Assembly (NCBI GenBank): GCA_001825115.1 | Contig: MHUY01000023.1 | Location: 1-7,661, forward strand | DNA: 7,661 nt | Source: Candidatus Yonathbacteria bacterium RIFOXYC2_FULL_47_9 | GTDB lineage: Bacteria > Patescibacteriota > Minisyncoccia > Phycocordibacterales > UBA1550 | Reading direction: 5' to 3' | Part shown: positions 1-5,723 of the stretch, piece after piece | Numbering within the stretch: position 1 is the first letter of the stretch | Layout of the letters: every line of letters begins with the position of its first letter | Notes under the pieces: model-generated | What the model saw: the letters and a program-made list of their open reading frames with translations, nothing else | Told to the model about the DNA's origin: nothing | Databases searched by the model: none | Translations under genes and position numbers: made by a program

Positions 1-540
1 GAGGAGACGCTCAACGGTCAATTCAAAGAGGGCATCACGAAGATTAACAAGCAGTTCAGTGAATTTTTTGCACTGATGTTTGGTGGTGGTACCGCGTCGC
101 TCCAGGTCTCGTATGAGAAAAAGAGGAAGCGCTCGGACACCGATATCGCTGAAGGTCCTGATGAAGCAGAAGAAGAGGAATCCGAAGAGGGAATCGAGGT
201 TTCAATATCACTCCCGCATAAAAAGATTCGCGGTCTCCAGATGCTCTCGGGTGGCGAACGCGCACTCACCTCCATCGCACTGCTCTTTGCTGTGTCTCAG
301 GTCAATCCACCGCCATTCCTCGTGCTCGACGAGACCGATGCTGCGCTTGACGAAGCAAACTCGAGAAAGTACGGCGATATGATCGAGAACCTTGCGAAGT
401 ATTCGCAGCTCGTGGTCATTACGCACAACCGCGAGACCATGTCGCGCGCCGGCATCATTTATGGTGTCACGATGGGTTCCGACGCCATCTCAAAACTTCT
501 CTCCATTAAGTTCGACGAAGCTGCAGCGCTCGCAAAATAG
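1..540 (+). CDS. smc: Chromosome segregation protein SMC, C-terminal part (5' truncated by window)
   Basis: The frame is open from base 1 and gives 179 residues ending at TAG. It is the tail of an SMC ATPase, which forms ring-shaped dimers that organise and segregate the chromosome. Visible motifs, counted from the window edge, are the ABC signature LSGGE (residues 82-86), a hydrophobic Walker B strand FLVLDE with D110/E111, a D-loop (AALDEANSRK) and the switch histidine in VVITHN (H142). Together these make the C-terminal half of the head domain; the Walker A half, coiled coils and hinge lie upstream of the window. The stretch before the signature (about residues 39-67) is unusually charged, with KKRKRS followed by a run of Glu/Asp where most SMCs have a short loop. 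RecN and RecF share some motifs, but the signature followed by ERALTSIALLFA is typical of SMC. The family assignment is firm. Confidence 0.95.
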   Translation, partial: EETLNGQFKEGITKINKQFSEFFALMFGGGTASLQVSYEKKRKRSDTDIAEGPDEAEEEESEEGIEVSISLPHKKIRGLQMLSGGERALTSIALLFAVSQVNPPPFLVLDETDAALDEANSRKYGDMIENLAKYSQLVVITHNRETMSRAGIIYGVTMGSDAISKLLSIKFDEAAALAK

Positions 541-543
541 CCA

Positions 544-571
544 TTGACAAAATGGCAAAAATGTGCATAAT
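544..571 (+). promoter_or_regulatory. Sigma70-type promoter for the zinc-ribbon gene
   Basis: A perfect -35 hexamer TTGACA (544-549) is followed after 16 bases by CATAAT (566-571). The TA-rich run after it allows alternative -10 registers. The start point would be near 578, giving a leader of about 29 bases. It begins right after the smc stop codon, so the small gene can be transcribed independently of smc. Confidence 0.75.
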
Positions 572-592
572 ATATATAGGTTTTTCTTCACG

Positions 593-600
593 AAAGGGAG
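593..600 (+). promoter_or_regulatory. Shine-Dalgarno site that fixes the start at ATG 607
   Basis: AAAGGGAG lies six bases before ATG 607. It directly abuts an in-frame TTG at 601, which is therefore too close to be the start. The ATG at 607 is preferred; the ATG at 613 is a less likely alternative. Confidence 0.7.
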
Positions 601-606
601 TTGATC

Positions 607-813
607 ATGGCAATGGAAATTCAAGCGGGTTGTGACCAATGCAGTCCGAATCCCGAGTTTGTGTCACCTGATGGATATGACCTCTGCGTTCATTGTGGGG
701 CGAAAACACCCTACAAGACCGAAACGCACATTGATGCTCGTATCGGTTATGTGGAAGGAGTGGGGCAAACTTGTCCTAACGGTTGTAAAACCAAAGAAGA
801 GGGTCACTACTAA
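607..813 (+). CDS. Small putative zinc-ribbon protein, 68 aa
   Basis: I do not recognise a named family. The protein has three cysteine clusters: C9-x2-C12, C27-x2-C30 (CVHCG, a typical zinc knuckle) and C56-x3-C60, plus histidines at 29, 41 and 67. The first two pairs fit a single zinc ribbon; the third could hold a second metal together with a histidine or be structural. There is no signal peptide or membrane segment, so it is probably cytosolic. It has its own promoter and Shine-Dalgarno site and ends at a strong terminator shared with convergent rnr, so it appears to be monocistronic. Whether it binds nucleic acid, protein or only metal cannot be told from the sequence. Coding status is well supported by promoter, ribosome site, cysteine pattern and terminator; function is unknown. 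Confidence 0.8.
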   Translation: MAMEIQAGCDQCSPNPEFVSPDGYDLCVHCGAKTPYKTETHIDARIGYVEGVGQTCPNGCKTKEEGHY

Positions 814-817
814 AAAA

Positions 818-851
818 GCCCGCAACACATCGTGTTGCGGGCTTCATTTTT
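818..851. terminator. Bidirectional rho-independent terminator between the zinc-ribbon gene and rnr
   Basis: An 11-bp perfect GC-rich stem has left arm 818-828 (GCCCGCAACAC) and right arm 832-842 with a 3-base loop. On the + strand it is followed by TTCATTTTTTT. On the - strand the complement of the A-run 812-817 gives a U-tract. It can therefore end both convergent genes; the rnr stop codon lies at 852-854. Confidence 0.9.
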
Positions 852-2855
852 TTACTTCTTCTCCGTTACTAATTCGTAGTCGATACTCTTGCGTTCGAGG
901 TCAACGGATTTGACGCGGATCGTGACCTTGTCACCCAGGCTGTAGCGCTTGCGCGTGGTCTTGCCGATGATGCGATAATTTTCTTTTTCAAAGACGTAGA
1001 AGTCGTTGCCGAGATCGGCGATGCGCACGAGGCCCTCACACTTGGTTTCATTTTCTTCTACAAAGATACCCCACTCGGCAACACCGGATATGGTGCCCTC
1101 AAATGTTTTTCCAATACGCTCGTTCATATACTCTGCTTGCTTGAACTTGATCGAAGCGCGTTCGGCGTCGGATGCAAGTTTCTCCATCTCGGATGAGTGT
1201 GCCGAGAGTGAACGATATTCCTCCATTGTTTCCTTTGAAACAGGATCGTGGGTGAGGTAGTGCGCGAGAAGGCGGTGTACCATTACGTCTGGATAACGAC
1301 GGATAGGGGAGGTGAAGTGCGTGTAGTGTTCAAAGGCGAGGCCAAAGTGGCCAATGTTGATAGTCGAGTAGATTGCTTTTGCCATCGTGCGGATAGTTGC
1401 CGTAGAAAGCATCATTTCCTCGGGCTTACCCTTGATCTTTTCGAGGAGCGCGTTGATGTCGTGCGGAGATACACGCCCTTCTTCAACAGGGAGTTGGTAT
1501 CCGATACTTGCAAGGAAACGACGGAGTTCCTCGAGACGCTCGGGTTTTGGTTCATCGTGAATGCGGTATACAAAGAGGTCGCCTTCGTGAGTAGCATGCT
1601 CGCCTTTGCCCTTCTTTTCCCCAATGATATCCGATACATATTCGGCAACTTTTTTGTTGGCGAGGAGCATGAACTGTTCAACGAGCTTGTTAGTATCCTG
1701 CATTACTTTCTTGTAGACGCGGATAGGTTTTTTGTTCTCGTCGAGGACAAAACGCACCTCTTCGTGTTCAAACGAGATCGCACCCTCTTCCTTGCCTTGT
1801 TTGGCAAGTTTCTTGGCGAGCGTATTCAATGTCAAAAGTTCCTCATGGAAAAGGCCGGTGCCTTTATCGAGAATCTCTTGCGCTTCTTCGTACGTAAAGC
1901 GTTTGTCAGAGTTGATAATCGTACGACCGAACCAAGAATCTTTCACAACGGCTTTTGCTTTAGGGTTGCTGAATGCCTCGGCGTCAAACGTAAATACCGC
2001 AGAAAAGACGAGCTTGTCCTCCTTTTGATTGAGAGAACAAAGGTCATTGGAAAGCACTTCGGGGAACATCGGAATGACGCGGTCAACGAGGTAAATCGAG
2101 GTTGCACGAGAGCGTGCCTCCTCGTCAATGGCGGTATGTGGTTTTACATACGCTGAAACGTCAGCAATATGTACGCCAATCTCAATGTCGCCGCTAGGGA
2201 GTGTCTGCACGGAAATAGCATCATCAAAGTCTTTAGCATCGGCAGGATCGATGGTAAAGGTGGTGATACTGCGGAAGTCGCGACGCTTTTTTGCTTCTTC
2301 TGCTATGAAGGCAGGAGCAGATGCTTTGAGGGCGTGCGCCTCTTTCTCAATCTCCTCAGGGAGCTCAAGGGCGAGACCTTTTTCGAGGACGATGGCACGG
2401 ATTTCTGTCTCGTTTTCGCCGACATTACCGATGACCTCAATAATTTTTGCGGTGGGATTCTTCTTTGGATCGGTCCATTCGAGAAGCTCAACTAATACTT
2501 TTTTCTTGCTGAGATTTTCAGTAGGAGGGGTGGGGATGAGGAAATCCACATAAATGCGGTTGTCTTGGGGAACGAGATAGGTCGTGCCGTTTTGATCAAT
2601 GGTGCCAACGTAGCGGGTGCGTGCGCGATCGAGGATCTCCACGACTTCACCGGTCTGTTGCATGTTGGGAACACGAGAATGCAGAGCGACTTTTACATGG
2701 TCACCCGGGAGGGCGGTATTCAGGAGTCCCGCTTCAATGCGGATGTCATTCTCTCGAGGGCTTTCCTTGCCCAGGGATACAAAACCGAGGCCTTTACCAG
2801 TCGTGGTAATGATGCCTTCAGCGTGCGTGGAAACAGGAGTTTTTTCTTTATTCAT
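852..2855 (-). CDS. rnr: Ribonuclease R (RNB-family 3'-5' exoribonuclease)
   Basis: The 667-residue product is a processive 3'-5' exoribonuclease that degrades structured RNA. Domains in order are cold-shock-type OB folds (about residues 12-150, with the GKGLGFV RNP-like stretch at 20-26), the RNB catalytic domain (about 190-530) and a C-terminal S1 domain (about 582-662). The catalytic acidic cluster TIDPADAKDFDDA is intact, with D203, D209, D211 and D212 as expected for two-metal catalysis. The RNB signature HFTSPIRRYPD (513-523) is also present. The protein is shorter than E. coli RNase R (about 813 aa): it lacks the N-terminal helix-turn-helix extension and the long Lys-rich tail. The S1 domain and the overall layout favour RNase R over RNase II, although the short form makes the boundary less sharp. 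The ATG at 2855 is chosen because an extended -10 lies just upstream and the protein aligns from there; no Shine-Dalgarno is visible. Confidence 0.95.
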   Translation of the reverse strand: MNKEKTPVSTHAEGIITTTGKGLGFVSLGKESPRENDIRIEAGLLNTALPGDHVKVALHSRVPNMQQTGEVVEILDRARTRYVGTIDQNGTTYLVPQDNRIYVDFLIPTPPTENLSKKKVLVELLEWTDPKKNPTAKIIEVIGNVGENETEIRAIVLEKGLALELPEEIEKEAHALKASAPAFIAEEAKKRRDFRSITTFTIDPADAKDFDDAISVQTLPSGDIEIGVHIADVSAYVKPHTAIDEEARSRATSIYLVDRVIPMFPEVLSNDLCSLNQKEDKLVFSAVFTFDAEAFSNPKAKAVVKDSWFGRTIINSDKRFTYEEAQEILDKGTGLFHEELLTLNTLAKKLAKQGKEEGAISFEHEEVRFVLDENKKPIRVYKKVMQDTNKLVEQFMLLANKKVAEYVSDIIGEKKGKGEHATHEGDLFVYRIHDEPKPERLEELRRFLASIGYQLPVEEGRVSPHDINALLEKIKGKPEEMMLSTATIRTMAKAIYSTINIGHFGLAFEHYTHFTSPIRRYPDVMVHRLLAHYLTHDPVSKETMEEYRSLSAHSSEMEKLASDAERASIKFKQAEYMNERIGKTFEGTISGVAEWGIFVEENETKCEGLVRIADLGNDFYVFEKENYRIIGKTTRKRYSLGDKVTIRVKSVDLERKSIDYELVTEKK

Positions 2856-2864
2856 ATAGCTTTT

Positions 2865-2873
2865 AAGATACCA
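2865..2873 (-). promoter_or_regulatory. Extended -10 promoter element of rnr
   Basis: Read on the minus strand this is TG-G-TATCTT, an extended -10 with no convincing -35. Only 9 bases separate the hexamer from the ATG, so the transcript would have a leader of about 0-3 bases. This fits the missing Shine-Dalgarno. Confidence 0.5.
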
Positions 2874-2906
2874 TAAAATTACTGTTTTTGCATGATAAGA
2901 ATAAAG

Positions 2907-2936
2907 TTGTAAAAAAAAATATCAATGTGTTATGAT
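2907..2936 (+). promoter_or_regulatory. Promoter of the secreted M23 peptidase gene
   Basis: The -35-like TTGTAA (2907-2912) is followed by an 18-base A-rich spacer and TATGAT (2931-2936). The preceding TGT (2928-2930) makes this an extended -10. The predicted start near 2943 gives a leader of about 56 bases. The element is divergent to the rnr promoter, about 60 bp away. Confidence 0.65.
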
Positions 2937-2944
2937 TGGCGAGG

Positions 2945-2977
2945 TCGGTTGAAGGTCAGCCGATTTTGTTCTTTTTC
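2945..2977 (+). promoter_or_regulatory. Terminator-like hairpin in the 5' leader of the peptidase gene
   Basis: An 8-bp stem, TCGGTTGA (2945-2952) with TCAGCCGA (2956-2963), contains one G-U pair and has a 3-base loop. It is followed by the T-rich TTTTGTTCTTTTT. Further G-U and A-U pairs could extend the stem into the T-run. It starts within a few bases of the predicted transcription start and ends before the Shine-Dalgarno site. It could attenuate transcription or act as a 5' stabilising hairpin; the sequence cannot distinguish these. Confidence 0.5.
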
Positions 2978-2984
2978 AAAACTC

Positions 2985-2992
2985 AAAAGGAG
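2985..2992 (+). promoter_or_regulatory. Strong Shine-Dalgarno site for the ORF at 2999
   Basis: AAAAGGAG lies six bases before ATG 2999. Its strength contrasts with the apparently leaderless genes downstream. Confidence 0.8.
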
Positions 2993-2998
2993 TAGCAA

Positions 2999-3667
2999 AT
3001 GAAAAGATTACTCACAGTGCTTTTACTTTGTTTGTCATTCGCTCAATCGGCGAATGCAGCAACCGCATGGTATCAGCCAACGCCGTATCCAATGAAGAAG
3101 ATGGACGGTTCCGCAATGCCCCAGAACATCAATATTGTGCACGCGTGGGGCGGGTGGTTCAATAATTCTTACAATCTTACTCTCGTGCGCGATGACAAAC
3201 TGCAAATTGGTGGATGGGGTGATACGTATACCTCCCCGGTCAGGTTTGACCTCACGGGGTTGCCAGCAACTGTTGATAGTGCATACCTTTACTTGTACGC
3301 ACTTCCATCTGGTTCGGCAAATCCATCACAAGTCTCGCTATGGCCAATCACTTCGGTATGGGATCCTGCTACTGTTGGGTGGAACAACTTTCCTACAACT
3401 TCTAGCGGGTACTATTGGCCAGTTTCGACGGCAGTGAACACATGGCGAGGGTACACGATTTCTGGATGGTACGCCGATTGGAAAAGTGGCGTACGTCCAG
3501 ACGATGGTATCCTCATTTGGCCCTATAACAACGATGGCACACAGCGCTTCGATAAGTTTGTTTCTTCGAAGAGTACCGATGATGGACATCGTCCAATATT
3601 AGGGCTGACATTCACGCCGACGCTTGAGCTCAAGATGCCACTGCCAGAGGAGGATATTCATGGTTAG
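2999..3667 (+). CDS. Secreted DNRLRE/CBM96-like beta-sandwich protein; N-terminal part of a frame-split M23 peptidase
   Basis: The 222-residue product starts with a clear signal peptide: MKR, a hydrophobic core LLTVLLLCLSF, and an ANA|AT cleavage site after residue 20. Residues about 45-205 resemble the DNRLRE/CBM96-type sandwich found in many secreted bacterial proteins. The pattern is a DKLQIGG strand, RFDLTGLP (82-89), SAYLYLY (94-100), a W-x6-W motif (VWDPATVGWNNFP, 120-132), a W-x-SG segment and a terminal RPILGLTFTP strand. It is rich in Trp (12 residues). The last six residues (EEDIHG) are probably out-of-frame: the adjoining frame continues with GYSWLVTNEVGG, the expected beginning of the M23 domain. 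The natural product was probably one protein of about 419 residues acting outside the cell on peptidoglycan. Promoter, leader hairpin and Shine-Dalgarno site are intact. The sandwich assignment rests on pattern memory and is moderately sure. Confidence 0.85.
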   Translation: MKRLLTVLLLCLSFAQSANAATAWYQPTPYPMKKMDGSAMPQNINIVHAWGGWFNNSYNLTLVRDDKLQIGGWGDTYTSPVRFDLTGLPATVDSAYLYLYALPSGSANPSQVSLWPITSVWDPATVGWNNFPTTSSGYYWPVSTAVNTWRGYTISGWYADWKSGVRPDDGILIWPYNNDGTQRFDKFVSSKSTDDGHRPILGLTFTPTLELKMPLPEEDIHG

Positions 3668-3669
3668 TG
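3644..3669 (+). other. Frameshift junction between the sandwich domain and the M23 domain
   Basis: The first ORF ends in TAG (3665-3667). The second frame has its only nearby start at GTG 3667, overlapping the stop by one base. Translating the second frame upstream gives GGYSWLV directly before TNEVGGY, a natural M23-domain opening reached only by moving from frame 2 to frame 1 around 3646-3655. Restoring one G in the GAGGAGGAT stretch (making a GGG run) joins the two into one open frame of about 419 codons. The same stretch resembles a Shine-Dalgarno site, but it lies 13 bases before the GTG, which is too far for efficient initiation. I see no standard slippery heptamer. A one-base deletion, real or a sequencing error, is the simplest reading. 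Confidence 0.75.
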
Positions 3670-4257
3670 ACAAACGAAGTGGGCGGATATGAGTGCATGG
3701 GGCAAGCACCGTGGCCAGATGCAGCGCACCAGGGGAACAATTACTTTGCCATCGATATCGCTTGGAATAATAGTGGCGGTGTTTATGGGCAGTATAATAC
3801 TCCCATATTGGCAGCTGCGGGAGGAAAAGTGATTGAAGTAGGTGGCGGGAATAATAACGGTGATTTAAACGGTTTCTATGTTGTCATCGACCATGATAGC
3901 GATGGAAACATAAACACTGGATTTACCACTCGTTATTTACATCTGAATCAAGCTGCAGCGCGGGCGAATGGTACTCTTCTTGCCGTAGGTAATTCTGTGA
4001 ACCAAGGTGACCAAATCGGCATTATGGGGACAACAGGGAAAACCTTGGATGGAACCCCCACAAGCACAGGCGTGCATCTGCATTTTGGTGTTCGCTATAA
4101 TAATAGTGGCCCTTCAACAGTTCCTGATCTAACGAAAGTTCTCATGGAGGGCTTACTCCTTAAAAGTTATCAAACGGAGTGCGCCGTAGACGCAAACGGC
4201 ATACCAACAAGCCGAATTCGTTACTACTCTTCGACTATGACTCCAACTGGGTACTAA
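3667..4257 (+). CDS. M23-family (LytM-type) metallopeptidase domain, C-terminal part of the frame-split gene
   Basis: Counted from the GTG there are 196 residues. M23 peptidases are zinc endopeptidases that cut peptide cross-links in peptidoglycan. Metal and catalytic residues are visible: H21 and D30 in HQGNNYFAID (long H-x8-D spacing rather than the common H-x3-D), H92 in TTRYLHL, and the H-x-H motif GVHLHFG (H137, H139). ILAAAGGKVIEVGG (47-60) is the usual core strand before the loop, and VNQGDQIGIMGTTG (111-124) is the lysostaphin-like turn. Two cysteines (C10, C172) could form a disulfide, consistent with export. The fragment alone has no signal peptide, so without the upstream frame the peptidase would be stranded in the cytoplasm, which supports the split-gene view. 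The GTG start is nominal; the true domain probably begins about seven residues earlier by fusion. A strong terminator follows. Confidence 0.88.
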   Translation: MTNEVGGYECMGQAPWPDAAHQGNNYFAIDIAWNNSGGVYGQYNTPILAAAGGKVIEVGGGNNNGDLNGFYVVIDHDSDGNINTGFTTRYLHLNQAAARANGTLLAVGNSVNQGDQIGIMGTTGKTLDGTPTSTGVHLHFGVRYNNSGPSTVPDLTKVLMEGLLLKSYQTECAVDANGIPTSRIRYYSSTMTPTGY

Positions 4258-4274
4258 ATCTTCTGAAAAAGTTT

Positions 4275-4310
4275 GAACCGCGCTTGCTTTGCTTGCGCGG
4301 TTCTTTTTAT
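4275..4310 (+). terminator. Rho-independent terminator after the M23 gene
   Basis: A perfect 9-bp stem pairs GAACCGCGC (4275-4283) with GCGCGGTTC (4295-4303). The 11-base loop can form extra GC pairs, and TTTTTAT follows. The position just after the TAA is as expected. Confidence 0.92.
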
Positions 4311-4317
4311 TAAAAAA

Positions 4318-4326
4318 TGTTATAAT
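4318..4326 (+). promoter_or_regulatory. Extended -10 promoter, apparently leaderless, for the ORF at 4334
   Basis: TG-T-TATAAT is a perfect extended -10. Seven bases later comes ATG 4334, so transcription should start at or one base before the A of the start codon. No -35 match is seen; the terminator stem occupies that place. The alternative ATG 4325 overlaps the -10 itself and is unlikely. Confidence 0.65.
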
Positions 4327-4333
4327 GAAGAAC

Positions 4334-4978
4334 ATGAAATCAAAAGCAATAACAATTTTTGTTGCAATAATTATCGTTGTCGGCTCAATGGCTTTGTTTG
4401 CAAGATATCGAAACACGGCCTCCTTAAAAGAGGGGGTTAAATCTGTCGAAACTGCGACAACTACGGTACAGGCAAAATGGAATGTGTATATTAACACTAA
4501 ATATGGATATACACTGCAGTATCCACAAAGCGTTTATATTCAGCCGAAACAAGAGGAGGAAAGATTACCAACCGAAGAGAGTGCTTCCATAGAAATGGGT
4601 GTGCGTGGAACAGCAGATGTTGGAATTCAAATAGCAGCGTGGATACCGTACACGTATCAAACAACAGATAAGATAGCGCTCGAACATAATAGAATTATTC
4701 ACCTTGATTTGAAATCTTTTTCTGAAATTTTGCGTCAAAAAGAAGCAGATGACAAAAACTCAAATTTTCCAAAAAAGAAAGTGGGAGCACTTGAGGAAAT
4801 TAATTTTGCTGGGCAAAAAGCATACGCAGTAACAATTACTGGTTATATGGATGGTTATGGGAGTGACACTTTTCGACGTATTTACCTAGATGGCGAAAGC
4901 TATAAACTTGTACTCCAATTTTCCTTAAAAGGAGAGTTGTCTGAACAGATTATTGATACATTTAAGTTTATAAAATAA
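4334..4978 (+). CDS. Membrane-anchored protein with a PsbP-like pattern, function unknown
   Basis: From ATG 4334 the product is 214 residues. Residues 5-24 form one hydrophobic segment (ITIFVAIIIVVGSMALFA) preceded by Lys, without a lipobox cysteine. It is therefore probably an N-terminal anchor with the rest outside the cell. The exported part opens with WNVYINTKYGYTLQYPQSV (49-67), resembling the Y-x-n-x-x-Y-G-F-x-x-x-Y-P opening of PsbP-like domains, and closes with IIDTFKFIK, resembling their usual terminal strand. I recall such small anchored proteins as common in Patescibacteria, with unknown roles. The gene is more AT-rich than its neighbours. The start was chosen from the -10 element 7 bases upstream. 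No terminator separates it from rpsP, so readthrough into rpsP is possible. Coding is nearly certain; family assignment is tentative. Confidence 0.8.
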   Translation: MKSKAITIFVAIIIVVGSMALFARYRNTASLKEGVKSVETATTTVQAKWNVYINTKYGYTLQYPQSVYIQPKQEEERLPTEESASIEMGVRGTADVGIQIAAWIPYTYQTTDKIALEHNRIIHLDLKSFSEILRQKEADDKNSNFPKKKVGALEEINFAGQKAYAVTITGYMDGYGSDTFRRIYLDGESYKLVLQFSLKGELSEQIIDTFKFIK

Positions 4979-5008
4979 GCCTTATTCCTTGAGCTCTTGG
5001 TCGCTCGA

Positions 5009-5038
5009 TTTGACTATTTTTGCCCTTTTTGGTAGGAT
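5009..5038 (+). promoter_or_regulatory. Promoter of rpsP, apparently leaderless
   Basis: The -35 TTGACT (5009-5014) is followed after 18 bases by TAGGAT (5033-5038), with TG at 5030-5031 making an extended -10. Seven bases separate the hexamer from ATG 5046, so the message would start at or next to the initiation codon. No Shine-Dalgarno site is present. Confidence 0.65.
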
Positions 5039-5045
5039 GCTTGTC

Positions 5046-5525
5046 ATGTTAGCAATCAGATTACAACGCGTTGGCCGCAAGAACGATCCGTCGTTTCGCG
5101 TCATCGTCACCGATTCAAAAATGAAACCTAAGACAGGAAACTTCCTCGAGGTTTTGGGTTCTTATAACGCACGTCAAGGCAAGCCTGTTATTGACACCGA
5201 GCGTGCAAAGCACTGGCTCTCAATGGGCGCACAGGCTTCAGGTACGGTACACAACCTTCTCGTTGACCTCAAGGCTGTAGCCGGCAAAAAGGTAAATGTC
5301 CTCGGAAAGAAAACTCCTATCGTGAAGGAGGTTCCCAAGGAAGAGGTAAAGGTAGCAGCTCCTGTTGCAGTTGCAACACCTGCTCCTAAAGTAGAGGAAG
5401 CAGCAGTGGAGGCTCCTGTTGAGGTGGTAGTAGAAGCTCCTGCTGAAGTAACAGAAACTCCCGCTCCCGAAGTTGTTGCAGAAGCTGTTCCTTCAGAAGA
5501 AGCAACTCCCGAAGTAACCGCGTAA
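5046..5525 (+). CDS. rpsP: Small ribosomal subunit protein bS16 with long acidic low-complexity tail
   Basis: bS16 binds 16S rRNA and helps 30S assembly. The 159-residue protein begins with the hallmark MLAIRLQRVGRKNDPSFRVIVTDS and continues through the conserved LGSYNARQGK, ERAKHWLSMGAQASGTVHNLL core (to about residue 75). Typical bS16 proteins are about 80-90 residues. Here residues about 95-159 add a tail made nearly only of Ala, Pro, Glu and Val, with no Lys after about 115; it is probably disordered and negatively charged. The ATG at 5046 is chosen over in-frame upstream starts because the conserved protein begins exactly there and a -10 sits 7 bases upstream. Neighbours khpA and trmD match the usual rpsP cluster, but a terminator directly after the stop makes this gene largely self-contained. 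Confidence 0.97.
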   Translation: MLAIRLQRVGRKNDPSFRVIVTDSKMKPKTGNFLEVLGSYNARQGKPVIDTERAKHWLSMGAQASGTVHNLLVDLKAVAGKKVNVLGKKTPIVKEVPKEEVKVAAPVAVATPAPKVEEAAVEAPVEVVVEAPAEVTETPAPEVVAEAVPSEEATPEVTA

Positions 5526-5540
5526 TGTATTCTCTTAAAA

Positions 5541-5571
5541 AACACCTGCGGAAAACCGCAGGTGTTTTTTA
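5541..5571 (+). terminator. Rho-independent terminator of rpsP
   Basis: The perfect stem AACACCTGCGG (5541-5551) / CCGCAGGTGTT (5556-5566) has an AAAA loop and a T-run to 5570. The A-run before it lets the stem lengthen and could allow termination on the other strand as well. Its T-tract runs into the palindrome that begins at 5570. Confidence 0.92.
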
Positions 5572-5625
5572 TTTAACTGACTATGTATACGGTACTATAG
5601 TACCGTATACATAGTCAGTTAAATA
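5570..5625. repeat. Perfect 56-bp palindrome without spacer
   Basis: Every base from 5570 to 5597 pairs with its partner from 5625 back to 5598, with no mismatch and no central spacer (centre CTATAG). Nested shorter palindromes are inside: GTATAC at 5585-5590 and 5605-5610, and GTAC at 5592-5595 and 5600-5603. Flanking bases do not match (T5569 against C5626), so the symmetry ends sharply. It could extrude as a DNA cruciform, fold in RNA as a hairpin of about 26 bp, or bind a symmetric protein complex. No ORF overlaps it. The symmetry is certain; its function is unknown. Confidence 0.95.
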
Positions 5626-5723
5626 CGTGTGTCAGTACAGGTAGTGAAGTATCTTTTTTTAAAAGAATATAGTAGACTATTTTTTAGCAGCGACATGCTG
5701 AAATGTTAAGAATTAACGATAGA

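Noticed and set aside
1248..2156. 302-codon open frame on the + strand opposite rnr
   Set aside because: It lies wholly within a well-supported RNase R gene on the other strand, has no promoter or ribosome site, and its translation shows no recognisable domain. It is a shadow frame.
3628..3667. Programmed -1 frameshifting at the M23 junction
   Set aside because: No X-XXY-YYZ slippery heptamer is seen in frame within the overlap. The Shine-Dalgarno-like GAGGAGG alone is weak evidence; a one-base loss is simpler.
5174..5545. 123-codon Thr/Ser/Ala-rich open frame on the - strand
   Set aside because: Antisense shadow of the repetitive bS16 tail; no initiation signals.
5614..5636. GTCAGT repeated at 5614-5619 and 5631-5636 as a possible insertion footprint of the palindrome
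   Set aside because: The first copy is inside the palindrome and six bases is within chance; no matching duplication flanks both ends.
5686..5700. Small hairpin CAGC-GACAT-GCTG upstream of khpA
   Set aside because: A four-base stem is too short to support as a regulatory structure.
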